A stretch of 55,715 bases of DNA from Acidobacteriota bacterium (GCA_025353165.1 JANXRE010000191.1:1-55715); one strand, 5' to 3'; shown: positions 33,001-42,600, numbered from the stretch's first letter. Numbers and translations are program-made. Notes: generated from the letters alone by a model not told the origin.

Positions 33001-34454
33001 TAGATCGACCCGCCCGGCTGCGTCGACGTCACCACTCCGTTCTCCACGGACAGATCGTACGCAGTGCCGCCTTCACCCTTCCACATCTTCAAATCGAACT
33101 TGCCGCCGCTCCTCAAGCGATAGGCCGCAATGTGCCGGTAAGTGAGCGGCGTGCCCTTCGTGCAGACCTCGGGTGGACCGGGCGCATGCAGGAAGTACGC
33201 AGCGCCGTCGCCGGTCAGCGTGGCTGTGCCATCTGATTCGAGCAGTACGGCGTTCTTCTCGTCGATGCCGATCCCGTAAGCCTCGCCCCACCCGTCCGCG
33301 ACGATCCGAGCGAGGAACGCCAGCAGCCGGCCGAGGCGGTCGCGAGCCACAAAGTGGCTGTCGGTAATCCTGCCCGCCAGACGAGGTACGGTTAAAAAAT
33401 CCCGGACGACGGTCACGCGCGAGTCATAGGGATCGGCCAGCGCCTGCGCGGACGTAACGGTGTCGTTCAGCGCGGCGAACGCGTATTGCCCCAACACGGC
33501 GAGTCCGGCACTGGTCCCGCCTATCGGTTTACCCAGGGCAAGGTTGTCGTTCAGCGAGCGTTGCAGCGGAGTGCCGGCCCAGAAGTTGACGTAGTTGTCC
33601 TGGCTGCCGCCGGTAATGAACACTGCGTCCGCGCCGGCAATTCGCCCGGCTGCCTGCTGCGCGTCCTTCTTCGAACGGATCGCGAGTGTCGCGACCGATC
33701 CTAGTTTCGGGCAGAGTTTCCGGATGTAATCGTCGTATGCGTTATCGCCACCGGGCGAAGCCGTGAGGACTACCATCTGGCCGCCCGGCGCCTTCGAACA
33801 AAGCCACTGGAATGCCGGATCGAGATCCTTGCCGCCACCCATGAGGGCGACCGCCGGAGCTTCCGCCGCGACCCGAATATTCTTGAATTCCGCCGTTTCA
33901 TCGAACGAGCCGAGACCCACTTTGCCGGCTCCCAGGCTCATGTCAACGGCTTCCAGCGCGGGCACGGGACGGCCGTCTACCGTCACGCTTACGCGTCCCG
34001 TTGCGCCGTCGTAATCGAGCCGCACACGGTACCATCGCCCGGACTCCGCGAACGCGGCGGGGCCTCGCTCCGAGCTGATGCGCACGCGCTCGCCTCCGTA
34101 AACATGGAAGACCCCGTTGTGCACCGGTTGCTTCGATGCGGTGTCGACGGATAAGTGCGCGTAGTCGAAATGTGCGGGATCACGGTACCCGAACACGATG
34201 AGAAGGGAACGCCCGAGCGGCCTCACGTCGGCCTCGAGCGTGACGCGCAGCGCGTCGGGAATTTCCGCGAGAGCAAACTGGATGGGGCGGCGAGGACCGG
34301 GCAACGGACCTCTTTTCTGAATCAGCCTCAGAACGTCGCGATCCACTCCCCAATCCGCCGCAACGGGAACGGTCCACCGATGCTCGCATGCCGAGATCGT
34401 ATCGGCTCCGGCGGCCGCCACGCTGGCGGCCAGAAGAGCGAGTACCAGCTTCAT
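32997..34454 (-). CDS. Cyanophycinase-like S51 peptidase with N-terminal LamG-like domain
   Basis: A 485-residue secreted protein: signal peptide MKLVLALLAASVAAAGA, then a jelly-roll (LamG / DUF1080-like) domain of about 170 residues including GRWYRVRLDYDGATGRVSVT, then an S51 peptidase domain from about residue 205. The serine nucleophile is in PIGGTSAGLAVLG, following GADAVFITGGSQDNYV, and the histidine is in DSHFVARDRLGRLLAFL. S51 members include cyanophycinase and peptidase E, which cleave after aspartyl residues. Cyanophycin-like or isoaspartyl peptides are plausible substrates. The 3' end overlaps that of ggt by four bases, convergent. Confidence 0.85.
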   Translation of the reverse strand: MKLVLALLAASVAAAGADTISACEHRWTVPVAADWGVDRDVLRLIQKRGPLPGPRRPIQFALAEIPDALRVTLEADVRPLGRSLLIVFGYRDPAHFDYAHLSVDTASKQPVHNGVFHVYGGERVRISSERGPAAFAESGRWYRVRLDYDGATGRVSVTVDGRPVPALEAVDMSLGAGKVGLGSFDETAEFKNIRVAAEAPAVALMGGGKDLDPAFQWLCSKAPGGQMVVLTASPGGDNAYDDYIRKLCPKLGSVATLAIRSKKDAQQAAGRIAGADAVFITGGSQDNYVNFWAGTPLQRSLNDNLALGKPIGGTSAGLAVLGQYAFAALNDTVTSAQALADPYDSRVTVVRDFLTVPRLAGRITDSHFVARDRLGRLLAFLARIVADGWGEAYGIGIDEKNAVLLESDGTATLTGDGAAYFLHAPGPPEVCTKGTPLTYRHIAAYRLRSGGKFDLKMWKGEGGTAYDLSVENGVVTSTQPGGSIY

Positions 34455-34460
34455 GGGCCG

Positions 34461-34910
34461 CTACAGGTACGCGATTACGTCGATCTCGACGAGCGAATTC
34501 CCGGGAATGCCGCCCGCCGCGGCGATGGTCGTCCGCACCGGCGGCTCCGAACCGAAGCGCCCCTGGAACATTTCGTTCATTTCCTTGTAGTCCTTCAAGT
34601 CATTCAGATAGACATTGCACTTCAGGACCTTTTCCATGGACGACCCGACGGATTCGAGCTGCTCTTTGATGGAGTCGAGCACGTGCTTCGTGTGGGCCTT
34701 GATGTCGCCTTCGAAGTGCGCGCCGACTCCGGCTATGAACAGCAGGTTTCCGAACGCGACCGTGCCGCTGAACAACGGCGTCTTGTCCGGCTTCTTGCCA
34801 TCCCGCCAGATCACTCTCTTGGTGGGCTTGTCCTGCGCCTGCGCGGGAATCGCGCCGACCGCCGCCACACCCGAGGCCGCCGCCAGAAACTTGCGTCGAT
34901 TACTATTCAT
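34461..34910 (-). CDS. RidA-family enamine/imine deaminase with Tat signal
   Basis: This 149-residue protein has an N-terminal twin-arginine signal (NSNRRKFLAAASGVAAVGA, cleaved near AQA) in front of a full RidA/YjgF domain: TPLFSGTVAFGNLLFIAG, HTKHVLDSIKEQLESVGSS, KVLKCNVYLNDLKDY and PPVRTTIAAAGGIPGNSLVE. The arginine in PPVRTTI is the conserved carboxylate-binding residue of the deaminating RidA group. RidA hydrolyses reactive enamines/imines released by PLP enzymes, usually in the cytosol; an exported one is uncommon. ATG 34910 follows AAAGGGG by 6 bases; a GTG at 34928 overlaps the upstream stop. It is co-transcribed behind a Tat-exported PLP enzyme. Confidence 0.9.
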   Translation of the reverse strand: MNSNRRKFLAAASGVAAVGAIPAQAQDKPTKRVIWRDGKKPDKTPLFSGTVAFGNLLFIAGVGAHFEGDIKAHTKHVLDSIKEQLESVGSSMEKVLKCNVYLNDLKDYKEMNEMFQGRFGSEPPVRTTIAAAGGIPGNSLVEIDVIAYL

Positions 34911-34924
34911 GAATTCCCCTTTGT

Positions 34925-36475
34925 TCACGCGTATTTATGCCGCTTCGCCGACCACCGCGCTTCACCGTACTCGCCGAGCGCAACCGTCCCGCTCATTCCG
35001 TCCCCCCCGGCGCGGCCGGAGAAGTTGAAGAGCAGCTCCGTTCCTTCAATCCGGTGCACCGCGCTGAATTGCACCCGATCGGCGGCGACCGATCCGCGCA
35101 AGTCCCCGCTCAGGTACTCTCCGTGGTGCGTTCCCGTGAGCGCCGTCCCGGCCTGTTCGAGCGAGAGAGAATGCTTGGCCGACCCGCGCCTATATTCCAC
35201 TTCGACGTCCCACACGCCCGCCACATTCGCCGCCGCGCCGGACGGTTCCGGCGGCAATTCGCTCTTCGGAGGATTCTTGAGCGCCGCGTACAGCCGGTCC
35301 GCCGCGATCTTGTCGTCACCCGGCATCATCATGTACGGCATGACAGAGACCGAGTTCCCGCGGCTTCCCCCGAGAATGATTCGCGGATCCGTGTCGAGCA
35401 GATGCTTGGCGATCTCTTGACCGGTGACGCCGAGACGCGCGCCGTCCCACTCGATGTGTAACGTCGGCGCATGATTCGACAAGCTGTCCGGCTGCTCGAT
35501 CCGTGTGGTCACGCTGCCGACCGTAGTGACTTTCTCCGAGATCCGGTTCAACCACGATTCCCATTCGGCCCACTCGCGTTTATGATCGCGCTTGGTCCAC
35601 ATCTCCACCGCGGTCAGCATCCCCATAATCTCTTCCTTGCCGACCTTCAGCGACCGGCCGAAGGCGTGATGCGGAGCGCTATTCGCCCATGCGGCCTGGG
35701 CCAGGCTCTTGTCGCCCAGCAGAAGCCCCGCGCATTGCGGACCGCGAATGCACTTCCCGCCGCTGTACGCTACCAGCGTCGCGCCGCGTTGAAGATGGAG
35801 GTTGGGAATGGTCAGCATCTCGGCCGCGGCATCCACCAGCACCGGAACATTCCAGCGGCGGGCCGCCGCGGTAACCGCTTGCGTCCCGAGCGGGCCTTCG
35901 TCGCCCGGTCCGGCCAGGATGTACGCCATCGCCGTGCGCTCGTTGAACGCCGACTCAAGCTTCGCGGGATCGCTCACTCCGACGATGCTTACACCCAGCA
36001 TTCGGATCGCGTGGTCGTAGACGTTGCGCGAGTACGCCGGGATGACCACTTCGCTTCGCATGCCTTGCAGATTCGGCAACCGCTGCATTTTCTCCGGGTC
36101 CGACCCGGCAAGACAAGCCGCGGTGGTGTGAGTCATCGCGGCCGCGGAGCCTGCCGTCACGATGCCCCACTCGGCGCCGGTTAACTGGGCGAGCCGCTTG
36201 CCCACGCCCTCCATTAACTCGTCCATATCCACGTAATGCCGCGACGCCTCTTCCATGGCCCGCTTCACCTCGGGAAGACTCTGCGATCCCGAGATGATGG
36301 TGTACGTGCCCTTGCAGTTGATGAGGGGCCGCACTCCGATGGACTGATAGACGTCGCTTGCGGGCGCTGAGACCGCGGGCTTTGCGGAGGCCGCGGAGGC
36401 CGCGAAGGCCGCTATCGTTCCAGCGCCTCGAAACAGGTCGCGCCGGCGAAAATTCTCGAGGATCGATTTTGACAT
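34925..36475 (-). CDS. Tat-exported SelA/DgaE-like PLP-dependent enzyme with C-terminal beta domain
   Basis: A 516-residue fold-type I PLP enzyme of the SelA/D-glucosaminate-6-phosphate ammonia-lyase branch. The N-terminus is a Tat signal (RRRDLFRGAGTIAAFAAS). The catalytic core starts at GVRPLINCKGTYTIISGSQS and includes VTAGSAAAMTHTTAACLAG (phosphate binding), VPVLVDAAAEM and the Schiff-base lysine in LVAYSGGKCIRGPQCAGLL. After about residue 420 comes an extra small beta-barrel-like domain (GVWDVEVEYRRGSAKHSLSL to the end). Related enzymes eliminate ammonia or water from amino sugars/acids via enamine intermediates. The Tat route fits export of a folded, cofactor-loaded enzyme. It overlaps the start region of the RidA gene. 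Confidence 0.85.
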   Translation of the reverse strand: MSKSILENFRRRDLFRGAGTIAAFAASAASAKPAVSAPASDVYQSIGVRPLINCKGTYTIISGSQSLPEVKRAMEEASRHYVDMDELMEGVGKRLAQLTGAEWGIVTAGSAAAMTHTTAACLAGSDPEKMQRLPNLQGMRSEVVIPAYSRNVYDHAIRMLGVSIVGVSDPAKLESAFNERTAMAYILAGPGDEGPLGTQAVTAAARRWNVPVLVDAAAEMLTIPNLHLQRGATLVAYSGGKCIRGPQCAGLLLGDKSLAQAAWANSAPHHAFGRSLKVGKEEIMGMLTAVEMWTKRDHKREWAEWESWLNRISEKVTTVGSVTTRIEQPDSLSNHAPTLHIEWDGARLGVTGQEIAKHLLDTDPRIILGGSRGNSVSVMPYMMMPGDDKIAADRLYAALKNPPKSELPPEPSGAAANVAGVWDVEVEYRRGSAKHSLSLEQAGTALTGTHHGEYLSGDLRGSVAADRVQFSAVHRIEGTELLFNFSGRAGGDGMSGTVALGEYGEARWSAKRHKYA

Positions 36476-36483
36476 GTCTTATG

Positions 36484-36492
36484 GTTAGCATA
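36484..36492 (-). promoter_or_regulatory. TATGCTAAC element upstream of the SelA-like gene
   Basis: The minus strand reads TATGCTAAC, ending eight bases before the ATG at 36475. It is identical to the element before hutH. As a -10 box (TATGCT) it would give a leader of only about five bases. On the plus strand a related TGTTAGCAT at 36511-36519 (extended -10 type) precedes the CBM9-like gene. Confidence 0.4.
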
Positions 36493-36633
36493 AACCCGCC
36501 GCCCGTCCTGTGTTAGCATCGCCGTATTCTGAGAACTTCCATACTTATTTCGTTTCTCCTGGCCGCCACCGGCGTACAAGCACAGAAGACGTGCACGGTC
36601 GCGCGTCCCACGGCATCGTTTTCCATCCCTCAT

Positions 36634-37257
36634 GTGAACGGCAACCCGGCGCTGAGCCTGGATGCCGCCAGCCCGATGTGGGCGCACGCCGGCGTAGCGA
36701 CAATCGTGAAGGACTGTTCGCGGGAACTGGATTATCCCGCGATCCGCACCGAGGTTCGCGGCCTTTGGACGGATACGGATCTGTACCTGCTCTTCCGCTG
36801 CCCGTACAAGGATCTGAATCTGTTTCTGCCGCCCGAGAACGACAAGCCGAGAGTGAACCTGTGGGACCGCGACGTTGTCGAAATGTTTCTCGGCGACGAC
36901 TGGAACAACATCCGCCACTATCGCGAATTCGAGGTGGCCCCGACGGGCGACTGGATCGATCTCGCCATCGATCTCGACCGTGAAAGTTACGACCACGCCT
37001 GGCGCTCGGGATGGAAAACCGCCGCCCGCATCGACCGCGACGCTCACGTCTGGTACGCTGCGGCCCGCATCCCGCTTGGCTCGGTCACGGCGGCAAAGGT
37101 GACGTCCGGTACGCGCTGGCGAATGAACCTGTACCGTATCGAAGGGCTGGGCCCCGACTCGCAGCGGCACTTCCTCTGCTGGCAGCCCACCTGCGTCCGA
37201 AATCGCGATCCGAATCACGTGCCTGAAAATTTCGGTACGTTGATTTTCGGCAAATGA
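36634..37257 (+). CDS. Exported CBM9-like carbohydrate-binding protein
   Basis: From the first standard start (GTG 36634) the product is 207 residues and matches a family 9 carbohydrate-binding / endoxylanase-like DOMON fold: LWTDTDLYLLFRCPYKDLN, LWDRDVVEMFLGDDWNNIRHY, YREFEVAPTGDWIDLAID and WRMNLYRIEG near the end. The same frame is open upstream to 36517 and encodes a perfect signal peptide (RTSILISFLLAATGVQAQK) plus CTVARPTASFSIPHVNG, which CBM9-like proteins need. No ATG, GTG or TTG precedes it, only ATT (36526) or CTG (36529). Real length is probably about 243 residues. The TGA overlaps the downstream dehydrogenase start (ATGA), so the two are coupled. Confidence 0.8.
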   Translation: MNGNPALSLDAASPMWAHAGVATIVKDCSRELDYPAIRTEVRGLWTDTDLYLLFRCPYKDLNLFLPPENDKPRVNLWDRDVVEMFLGDDWNNIRHYREFEVAPTGDWIDLAIDLDRESYDHAWRSGWKTAARIDRDAHVWYAAARIPLGSVTAAKVTSGTRWRMNLYRIEGLGPDSQRHFLCWQPTCVRNRDPNHVPENFGTLIFGK

Positions 37258-39533
37258 TGTTCTATTTCGCGTTCGTCGCAATCCTGGCGGCCCAGGGCCA
37301 TCCCGACCCGATCGCCGCGGGTCGCCATCGATTTCAGGTGCGCTGCTCCGGTTGTCATGGCTCCGACGGAACGGGCGGCGAACGGGCGCCCGCAATCGGC
37401 AAGGGCGATCGCTCCAGGCTTCAATCGGACCGTGGCGTGCGCGACCTTATCCGCAACGGCCTCCCCGAGTCGGGCATGCCCGCGTTCGCTTTGCCCGAAA
37501 GCGAACTGGATGTGTTGGTTGCATTCGTGCGCTCGCGCGTCGTTCCGGCGTCGGAGACCCACATCTCCGGCGACGCGAAAGCCGGCGTGGAGTTTTTCTT
37601 TGGTCCAGGACGTTGTTCCAACTGCCATATGCTCGGCGGCCGCGGCGGATTGAGCGGTCCCGATTTGACCGGGGCTGGAGCGCGACTGACGCTCGGAGAA
37701 ATTGAAACGAGCCTGCGGAATCCCGACGCCCGTCGCGTTCCGGGATACGGAGTGGTCAGCGCGCGCTTGCGGTCCGGCCAGATCGTGCGGGGATTTCTTA
37801 GAAACGAAAGTGGCTTCGATTTGCAGATCCAGGGATTCGACAACCACCTCTACCTCCTCGACCGGAACGATGTCGCGGATCTCCAGCGCGAGGAGCATTC
37901 GTTTATGCCCAAGGTCGACGCGCCCCCGATCGGAAACCTGCTGGCGTTGTTCGCGCAGCCGGCTGGCGCGCCGGTTGAACAGGCGCCGCTTGCTGGCGCG
38001 GTGCAATGGAGCGAGGTGCTCAATCCGAGACCGGGCGAGTGGCCGACGTATCACGGCAACATCGGCGGAAACCGGCACAGCGCATTGACCGGGATCACGC
38101 CGGCGAACGTCGCGCGCCTCGCGCCGAGGTGGATTTTTCCGATTCCCGGGGCTCGGAATCTCGAGGTGACGCCGGTGGTCGCCGGCGGCGTCATGTACGT
38201 CACGACGGTGAATTCGGTCTATGCGCTCGATGCCCGCACCGGCAGCCGCATCTGGGAATTTACGCGGCCGCGCTCCAAAAATCTTGTCGGCGACGCAGCG
38301 GGCGGCATCAACCGCGGCGTGGCCGTTCTGGGCGATCGCGTTTTCATCGTCACCGACAACGCACACCTGCTGGCGCTGCACCGCATCAACGGCGCGCTAC
38401 TGTGGGACGTCGAGATGGCAGATTCGAGCCGCCACTACGGCTCGACCTCCGCGCCTTTAATTGTGAAGGACCTCGTGCTCTCCGGCGTCTCCGGCGGCGA
38501 CGAGGGCATCCGCGGGTTCGTGGCGGCCTATCGCGCCACAACCGGCGAACGTGTCTGGCGCTTCTGGACAATTCCGGCGCCCGGAGAACCGCTTGCGAAA
38601 ACGTGGGTGGGCCGCGCGCTCGAGCACGGCTGCGCTTCGACCTGGCTGACGGGCACCTACGATCCGGAAACGGATCTGGTGTTCTGGCCGACCGGCAATC
38701 CGTGCCCCGATTTCAACGGCGACGAGCGCCAGGGCGATAACCTCTACGCCGATTCGGTTCTTGCTCTGAAAGCGGATACCGGTGAACTGCATTGGTATTA
38801 CCAGTTCACGCCGCACGACCTCCACGATTGGGATGCGACCGAAACGCCGATGGCGGTCGATGCGGAATACCAGGGGAGTCCGCGAAAACTGCTGTTGCAG
38901 GGCAACCGCAACGGCTATTTCTACGTGCTGGACCGGACGAACGGCAAGCCGCTCTCGGCGACTCCTTTCATCACGCGGCTGACCTGGGCAAAAGGCATCG
39001 GGCCGGACGGGCGTCCGATTCTCGCGGAAGGCTGGCAGCCGACAGTGGAAGGTACGAAAGTCTGCCCATCGATGGACGGCGCGACAAACTGGATGTCCAC
39101 CGCCTACAATCCCGCGACGAATCTCTTCTACCTGATGGCGCTCGAGAAGTGCAACGTATTTACGAAGTCGTCTGAATGGTGGAAGCCCGGCGAGTCGTTT
39201 TACGGCGGCTCGGCCCGCGAGTCGCGCGAGGAAGCGCCAAAGAAATACTTGCGGGCGCTCGACCTCAACACCGGGAAGATTGCGTGGGAATACGCGCAAA
39301 CCGGACCGGCCGAGTCGTGGGCCGGACTGCTGTCAACCGCTTCGGGGCTGGTGTTTTTCGGCGATGACAACGGCGCCTTCACCGCGATCGACGCCGTGGG
39401 AGGAAAGCCGCTCTGGCATTTCCCACTGGGCGCGCATTGGAAGGCCTCGCCGATGACTTACCTGGCGGGAGGGAAGCAGTACATCGGCATCGCCTCCGGT
39501 GGTTCGGTGATTGTGTTCGGCTTGCCGGACTAA
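37254..39533 (+). CDS. PQQ-dependent alcohol dehydrogenase-like protein with two N-terminal cytochrome c domains
   Basis: A 759-residue periplasmic protein. After a short signal it has two haem-c sites, CSGCH (near residue 32) and CSNCH (near residue 122), each in a class I cytochrome fold with distal methionines (ESGMPAF; HSFMPK). The C-terminal 470 residues are an eight-bladed PQQ beta-propeller: WPTYHGNIGGNRHS, ALDARTGSRIWEF, WYYQFTPHDLHDWDATETP (holding the likely catalytic aspartate) and LDLNTGKIAWEY. Such proteins oxidise alcohols or sugars and pass electrons through their own haems. Quinohaemoproteins normally put the haem at the C-terminus; the N-terminal tandem arrangement is a recognised acidobacterial variant as far as I recall. 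The substrate is unknown. Confidence 0.88.
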   Translation: MMFYFAFVAILAAQGHPDPIAAGRHRFQVRCSGCHGSDGTGGERAPAIGKGDRSRLQSDRGVRDLIRNGLPESGMPAFALPESELDVLVAFVRSRVVPASETHISGDAKAGVEFFFGPGRCSNCHMLGGRGGLSGPDLTGAGARLTLGEIETSLRNPDARRVPGYGVVSARLRSGQIVRGFLRNESGFDLQIQGFDNHLYLLDRNDVADLQREEHSFMPKVDAPPIGNLLALFAQPAGAPVEQAPLAGAVQWSEVLNPRPGEWPTYHGNIGGNRHSALTGITPANVARLAPRWIFPIPGARNLEVTPVVAGGVMYVTTVNSVYALDARTGSRIWEFTRPRSKNLVGDAAGGINRGVAVLGDRVFIVTDNAHLLALHRINGALLWDVEMADSSRHYGSTSAPLIVKDLVLSGVSGGDEGIRGFVAAYRATTGERVWRFWTIPAPGEPLAKTWVGRALEHGCASTWLTGTYDPETDLVFWPTGNPCPDFNGDERQGDNLYADSVLALKADTGELHWYYQFTPHDLHDWDATETPMAVDAEYQGSPRKLLLQGNRNGYFYVLDRTNGKPLSATPFITRLTWAKGIGPDGRPILAEGWQPTVEGTKVCPSMDGATNWMSTAYNPATNLFYLMALEKCNVFTKSSEWWKPGESFYGGSARESREEAPKKYLRALDLNTGKIAWEYAQTGPAESWAGLLSTASGLVFFGDDNGAFTAIDAVGGKPLWHFPLGAHWKASPMTYLAGGKQYIGIASGGSVIVFGLPD

Positions 39534-39600
39534 GTTGCCTCGGGCAGCACGGCTTGACCGCGCTCGCGAACCGCGTCATCGTTCTTCAAACTTGGGTGAT

Positions 39601-39621
39601 GTGTTAACGTAGTGTGTTAAC
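39601..39621. promoter_or_regulatory. Direct repeat GTGTTAAC upstream of the Oar-like gene
   Basis: GTGTTAAC occurs at 39601-39608 and again at 39614-39621, 13 bases apart, each holding the palindrome GTTAAC. They lie 20-40 bases before the ATG at 39642, where a repressor or activator site would overlap the promoter. A purine-rich AGAGGGGAAAG just downstream is the likely ribosome binding site. No regulator can be named. Confidence 0.45.
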
Positions 39622-39641
39622 TCAGAGGGGAAAGCTCCAAT

Positions 39642-42600
39642 ATGCGTCGATTTACCGGGTACCTGCCGGTTGTGTTGGTATCGATGGCTCCGCTTTTCGC
39701 GGACGTCACGGGATCCGTTCTCGGCACTGTGCGCGACAGCTCGCAGGCCATCATCGCGGGCGCGAACATCGTTGCTACCAACACCGATACAAATCTCACG
39801 AAGTCGGCTGTATCGAGCCCGACGGGCGAGTACCGGCTGCTCGCGGTGCCGCCCGGCTCCTACAAGCTGGTAGTGACCGCGCCGGGCTTCCAGCAGTTTG
39901 TGACCACCGGCATCGACGTGAAGGTGAACGATCAGCTCCACGTGGATCCGGTTTTGCAGGTCGGCAGCATCCAGCAGGAAATCAGCGTGGCCGCGACCGC
40001 TCTTCAGGTGGAGACCGAGAACACGCAGCTGGGCGATGTCATCGAGAGCAAGAAGATTCTCTCGCTGCCGCTGAATGGACGCAGCTATATCGATCTGCTG
40101 GGACTGCAAGCGGGAGTCGCGCCCGCCACTTCAGGTTCCATGCAGCAGGACCGTCCGGTCTCGGGCGGCCTATCCGCGGGCAACGTCTCCGTAAATGGCC
40201 AGCGCGAGACGGCCAACGCCTTCCTGGTGAACGGAGGCGACGTGAGCGAGGGCAGGAATAACGGAGCATCGGTGATCCCGAACCTCGACTCCATCGGCGA
40301 GTTCCGCCTCATCACCAACAGCTTCGATGCCGAGTATGGGCGGTTCAGCGGAAGCATTATGAACGCCATCACGAAATCCGGCGGCAACAGATTCCACGGA
40401 GCCGGTTTCGAATTTCTCCGCAACGACAAGCTGGATGCCCGGAACTTCTTCGACCCCAGCAAGGCCGAACTCCGCCGCAACCAGTTCGGCTACGCCGTCG
40501 GCGGCCCATTCTGGAAAGACAAGCTTTTCTGGTTCACCGATTATCAAGGCACCCGCCAGATCCAGGGCGCCAGCACCGGTCTGGTTACGGTTCCCACGGT
40601 GGATCAGCGAAGCGGAATCTTCGATCCGGCGAACTTGAGCGGCGTCGTAAAAGGCGACTACTGGGCCCAGGTGCTGAGCCAACGGTTGGGCTACACAGTC
40701 ACCAACAATGAGCCCTACAGCGGCTGCAGCGACCCCGCCATTTGCGTGTTTCCGAACGGCGTCATCCCGCAGCGCGCATTTGCAAAGCCCGTGCCGAACT
40801 TGCTGCCGTACATACCCCTGCCGAACGCAGGCCTCAACCGATTTGCCGATGCCAGCCAGAAGCGAACCATTAACGACGACAAGATGGGCCAGCGCGTCGA
40901 TTTCGTAAACGGGATGACCGGCAACTGGTCCTTCTACTACCACTTCGACGATTCGACAATAAACGATCCGCTGGCGGCGGCCAGCGTTCCGGGTTTTCCC
41001 GCGGTTACGCCCACGCGCGCCCAACTCATCACCATGAGCAACACGAAGACGATCGGAGCCGCGCAGGTGAATGAGTTCCGAGTCAGCTTCATGAGAACCG
41101 CGACCGTGACCACAACTCCCGGGGGCAGTTTCGCCAAACTCTCCGACCTCGGATTCGTGACCGGCGCCAACACGCTCGGCATCAACCCGTCCGGACCCGC
41201 GGGATTTCCCCAGACGGTACCGCCGCTGTACTTCAATAACTTCTCCATCGGCGTCCCGACCCTCACCACGTTCCAGCCGAACAATACCTGGCACATCTCG
41301 GACGGGTTCTCGAAGATCATCGGTCCGCACACCATAAAGTTCGGCGGCGAATTTCGTTATTTGCAGATCAACGAGCGGAATACCTGCGCTCCCAACGGCG
41401 ATTTCACGTTCGACGGCAGCGAGACGGGCGTCGATATTGCGGACTTCCTGCTTGGGGCGCCTTTGACTTACAACCAGTGCAGCCAGCAGTTTCTCGATTC
41501 GCGCACCAGGTACGGCGGCGCTTACTTCCAGGACACTTACAAAGTGAAGCCCAACCTGACGCTGAATCTCGGCGCGCGGTGGGAAGTCAGCATGCCGTGG
41601 TGGGATACGCAGGGCAAGATCGAAACCATCGTGCCCGGATTGCAATCGACCGTGTTCCCGACCGCCCCGAAGGGTTGGGTTGTGCCCGGCGACCCCGGAA
41701 TTCCGAGCACGCTCGCGCCGACCGACTACAAGGACTTCTCTCCCCGCATCGGCATGGCGTACTCGCCTGGCTTTCACGACGGCGTGCTCGGCAAGGTGTT
41801 CGGCGGCCCGGGCAAGACCAGCATTCGCGCCGCGTTCGGGATTTACTACACCGCGATCGAGGATCTCAACCTCTTCTACGAGGTTGGCGACGCTCCGTTC
41901 GGACTGTATTGGGTGAGTCCGAACCCGACCATGTTCGACGAACCGTTCCGCACGCGCCTGGACGGCACTTCGCAGACTCAGCGCTTCCCCTTCACATTCC
42001 CAACACCGGGTTCTCCGGCCAACAAGACCCTGGACTATTCGATCTACCTGCCCATCGCTTACTCGCCCGGGTATTCGATTCACAACAAGCTGCCCTACGC
42101 CGAACACTACAACTTGTCGATTCAGCGGCAACTGGGTGGAGCCAGTGTCCTGACGCTCGCGTACGTCGCCACTCAAGGTCACAAGCTGATCTCGCAATAC
42201 GATGCCAATCCCGGCAACGCTGCCCTTTGTTTGAAGCTTAACCAATTGGGCGCAACACCGCTCTGCGGCCCGAACGGAGAGCAGCAGACATATACGCTTC
42301 CCGACGGCTCGCAGGTATTCGGGACCCGCGACCAGCTTGGGCCGGCATTCGGTTACGGCAATACGTACACATCGAACATTGCTAACTCAAATTACAATTC
42401 GTTTCAAGCAACTGTGGAACGTAAAGCGGCCGATGTTACGTTCCTGGCAGCCTACACATTCTCCAAGTCGCTCGATAACTCATCGGGATTCAACGACTGG
42501 GTGAATTTCAGTAACTACCACCTTAGCCGCGCGCTCTCGTCTTTCGATGTCACTCACAACTTCGTACTGAGTTATGACTGGGCCATACCGTTCCACCAAC

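Noticed and set aside
40170-42245. A 691-codon minus-strand open frame inside the Oar-like receptor
   Set aside because: Shadow of the receptor coding sequence, no ribosome binding site, no recognisable domain.
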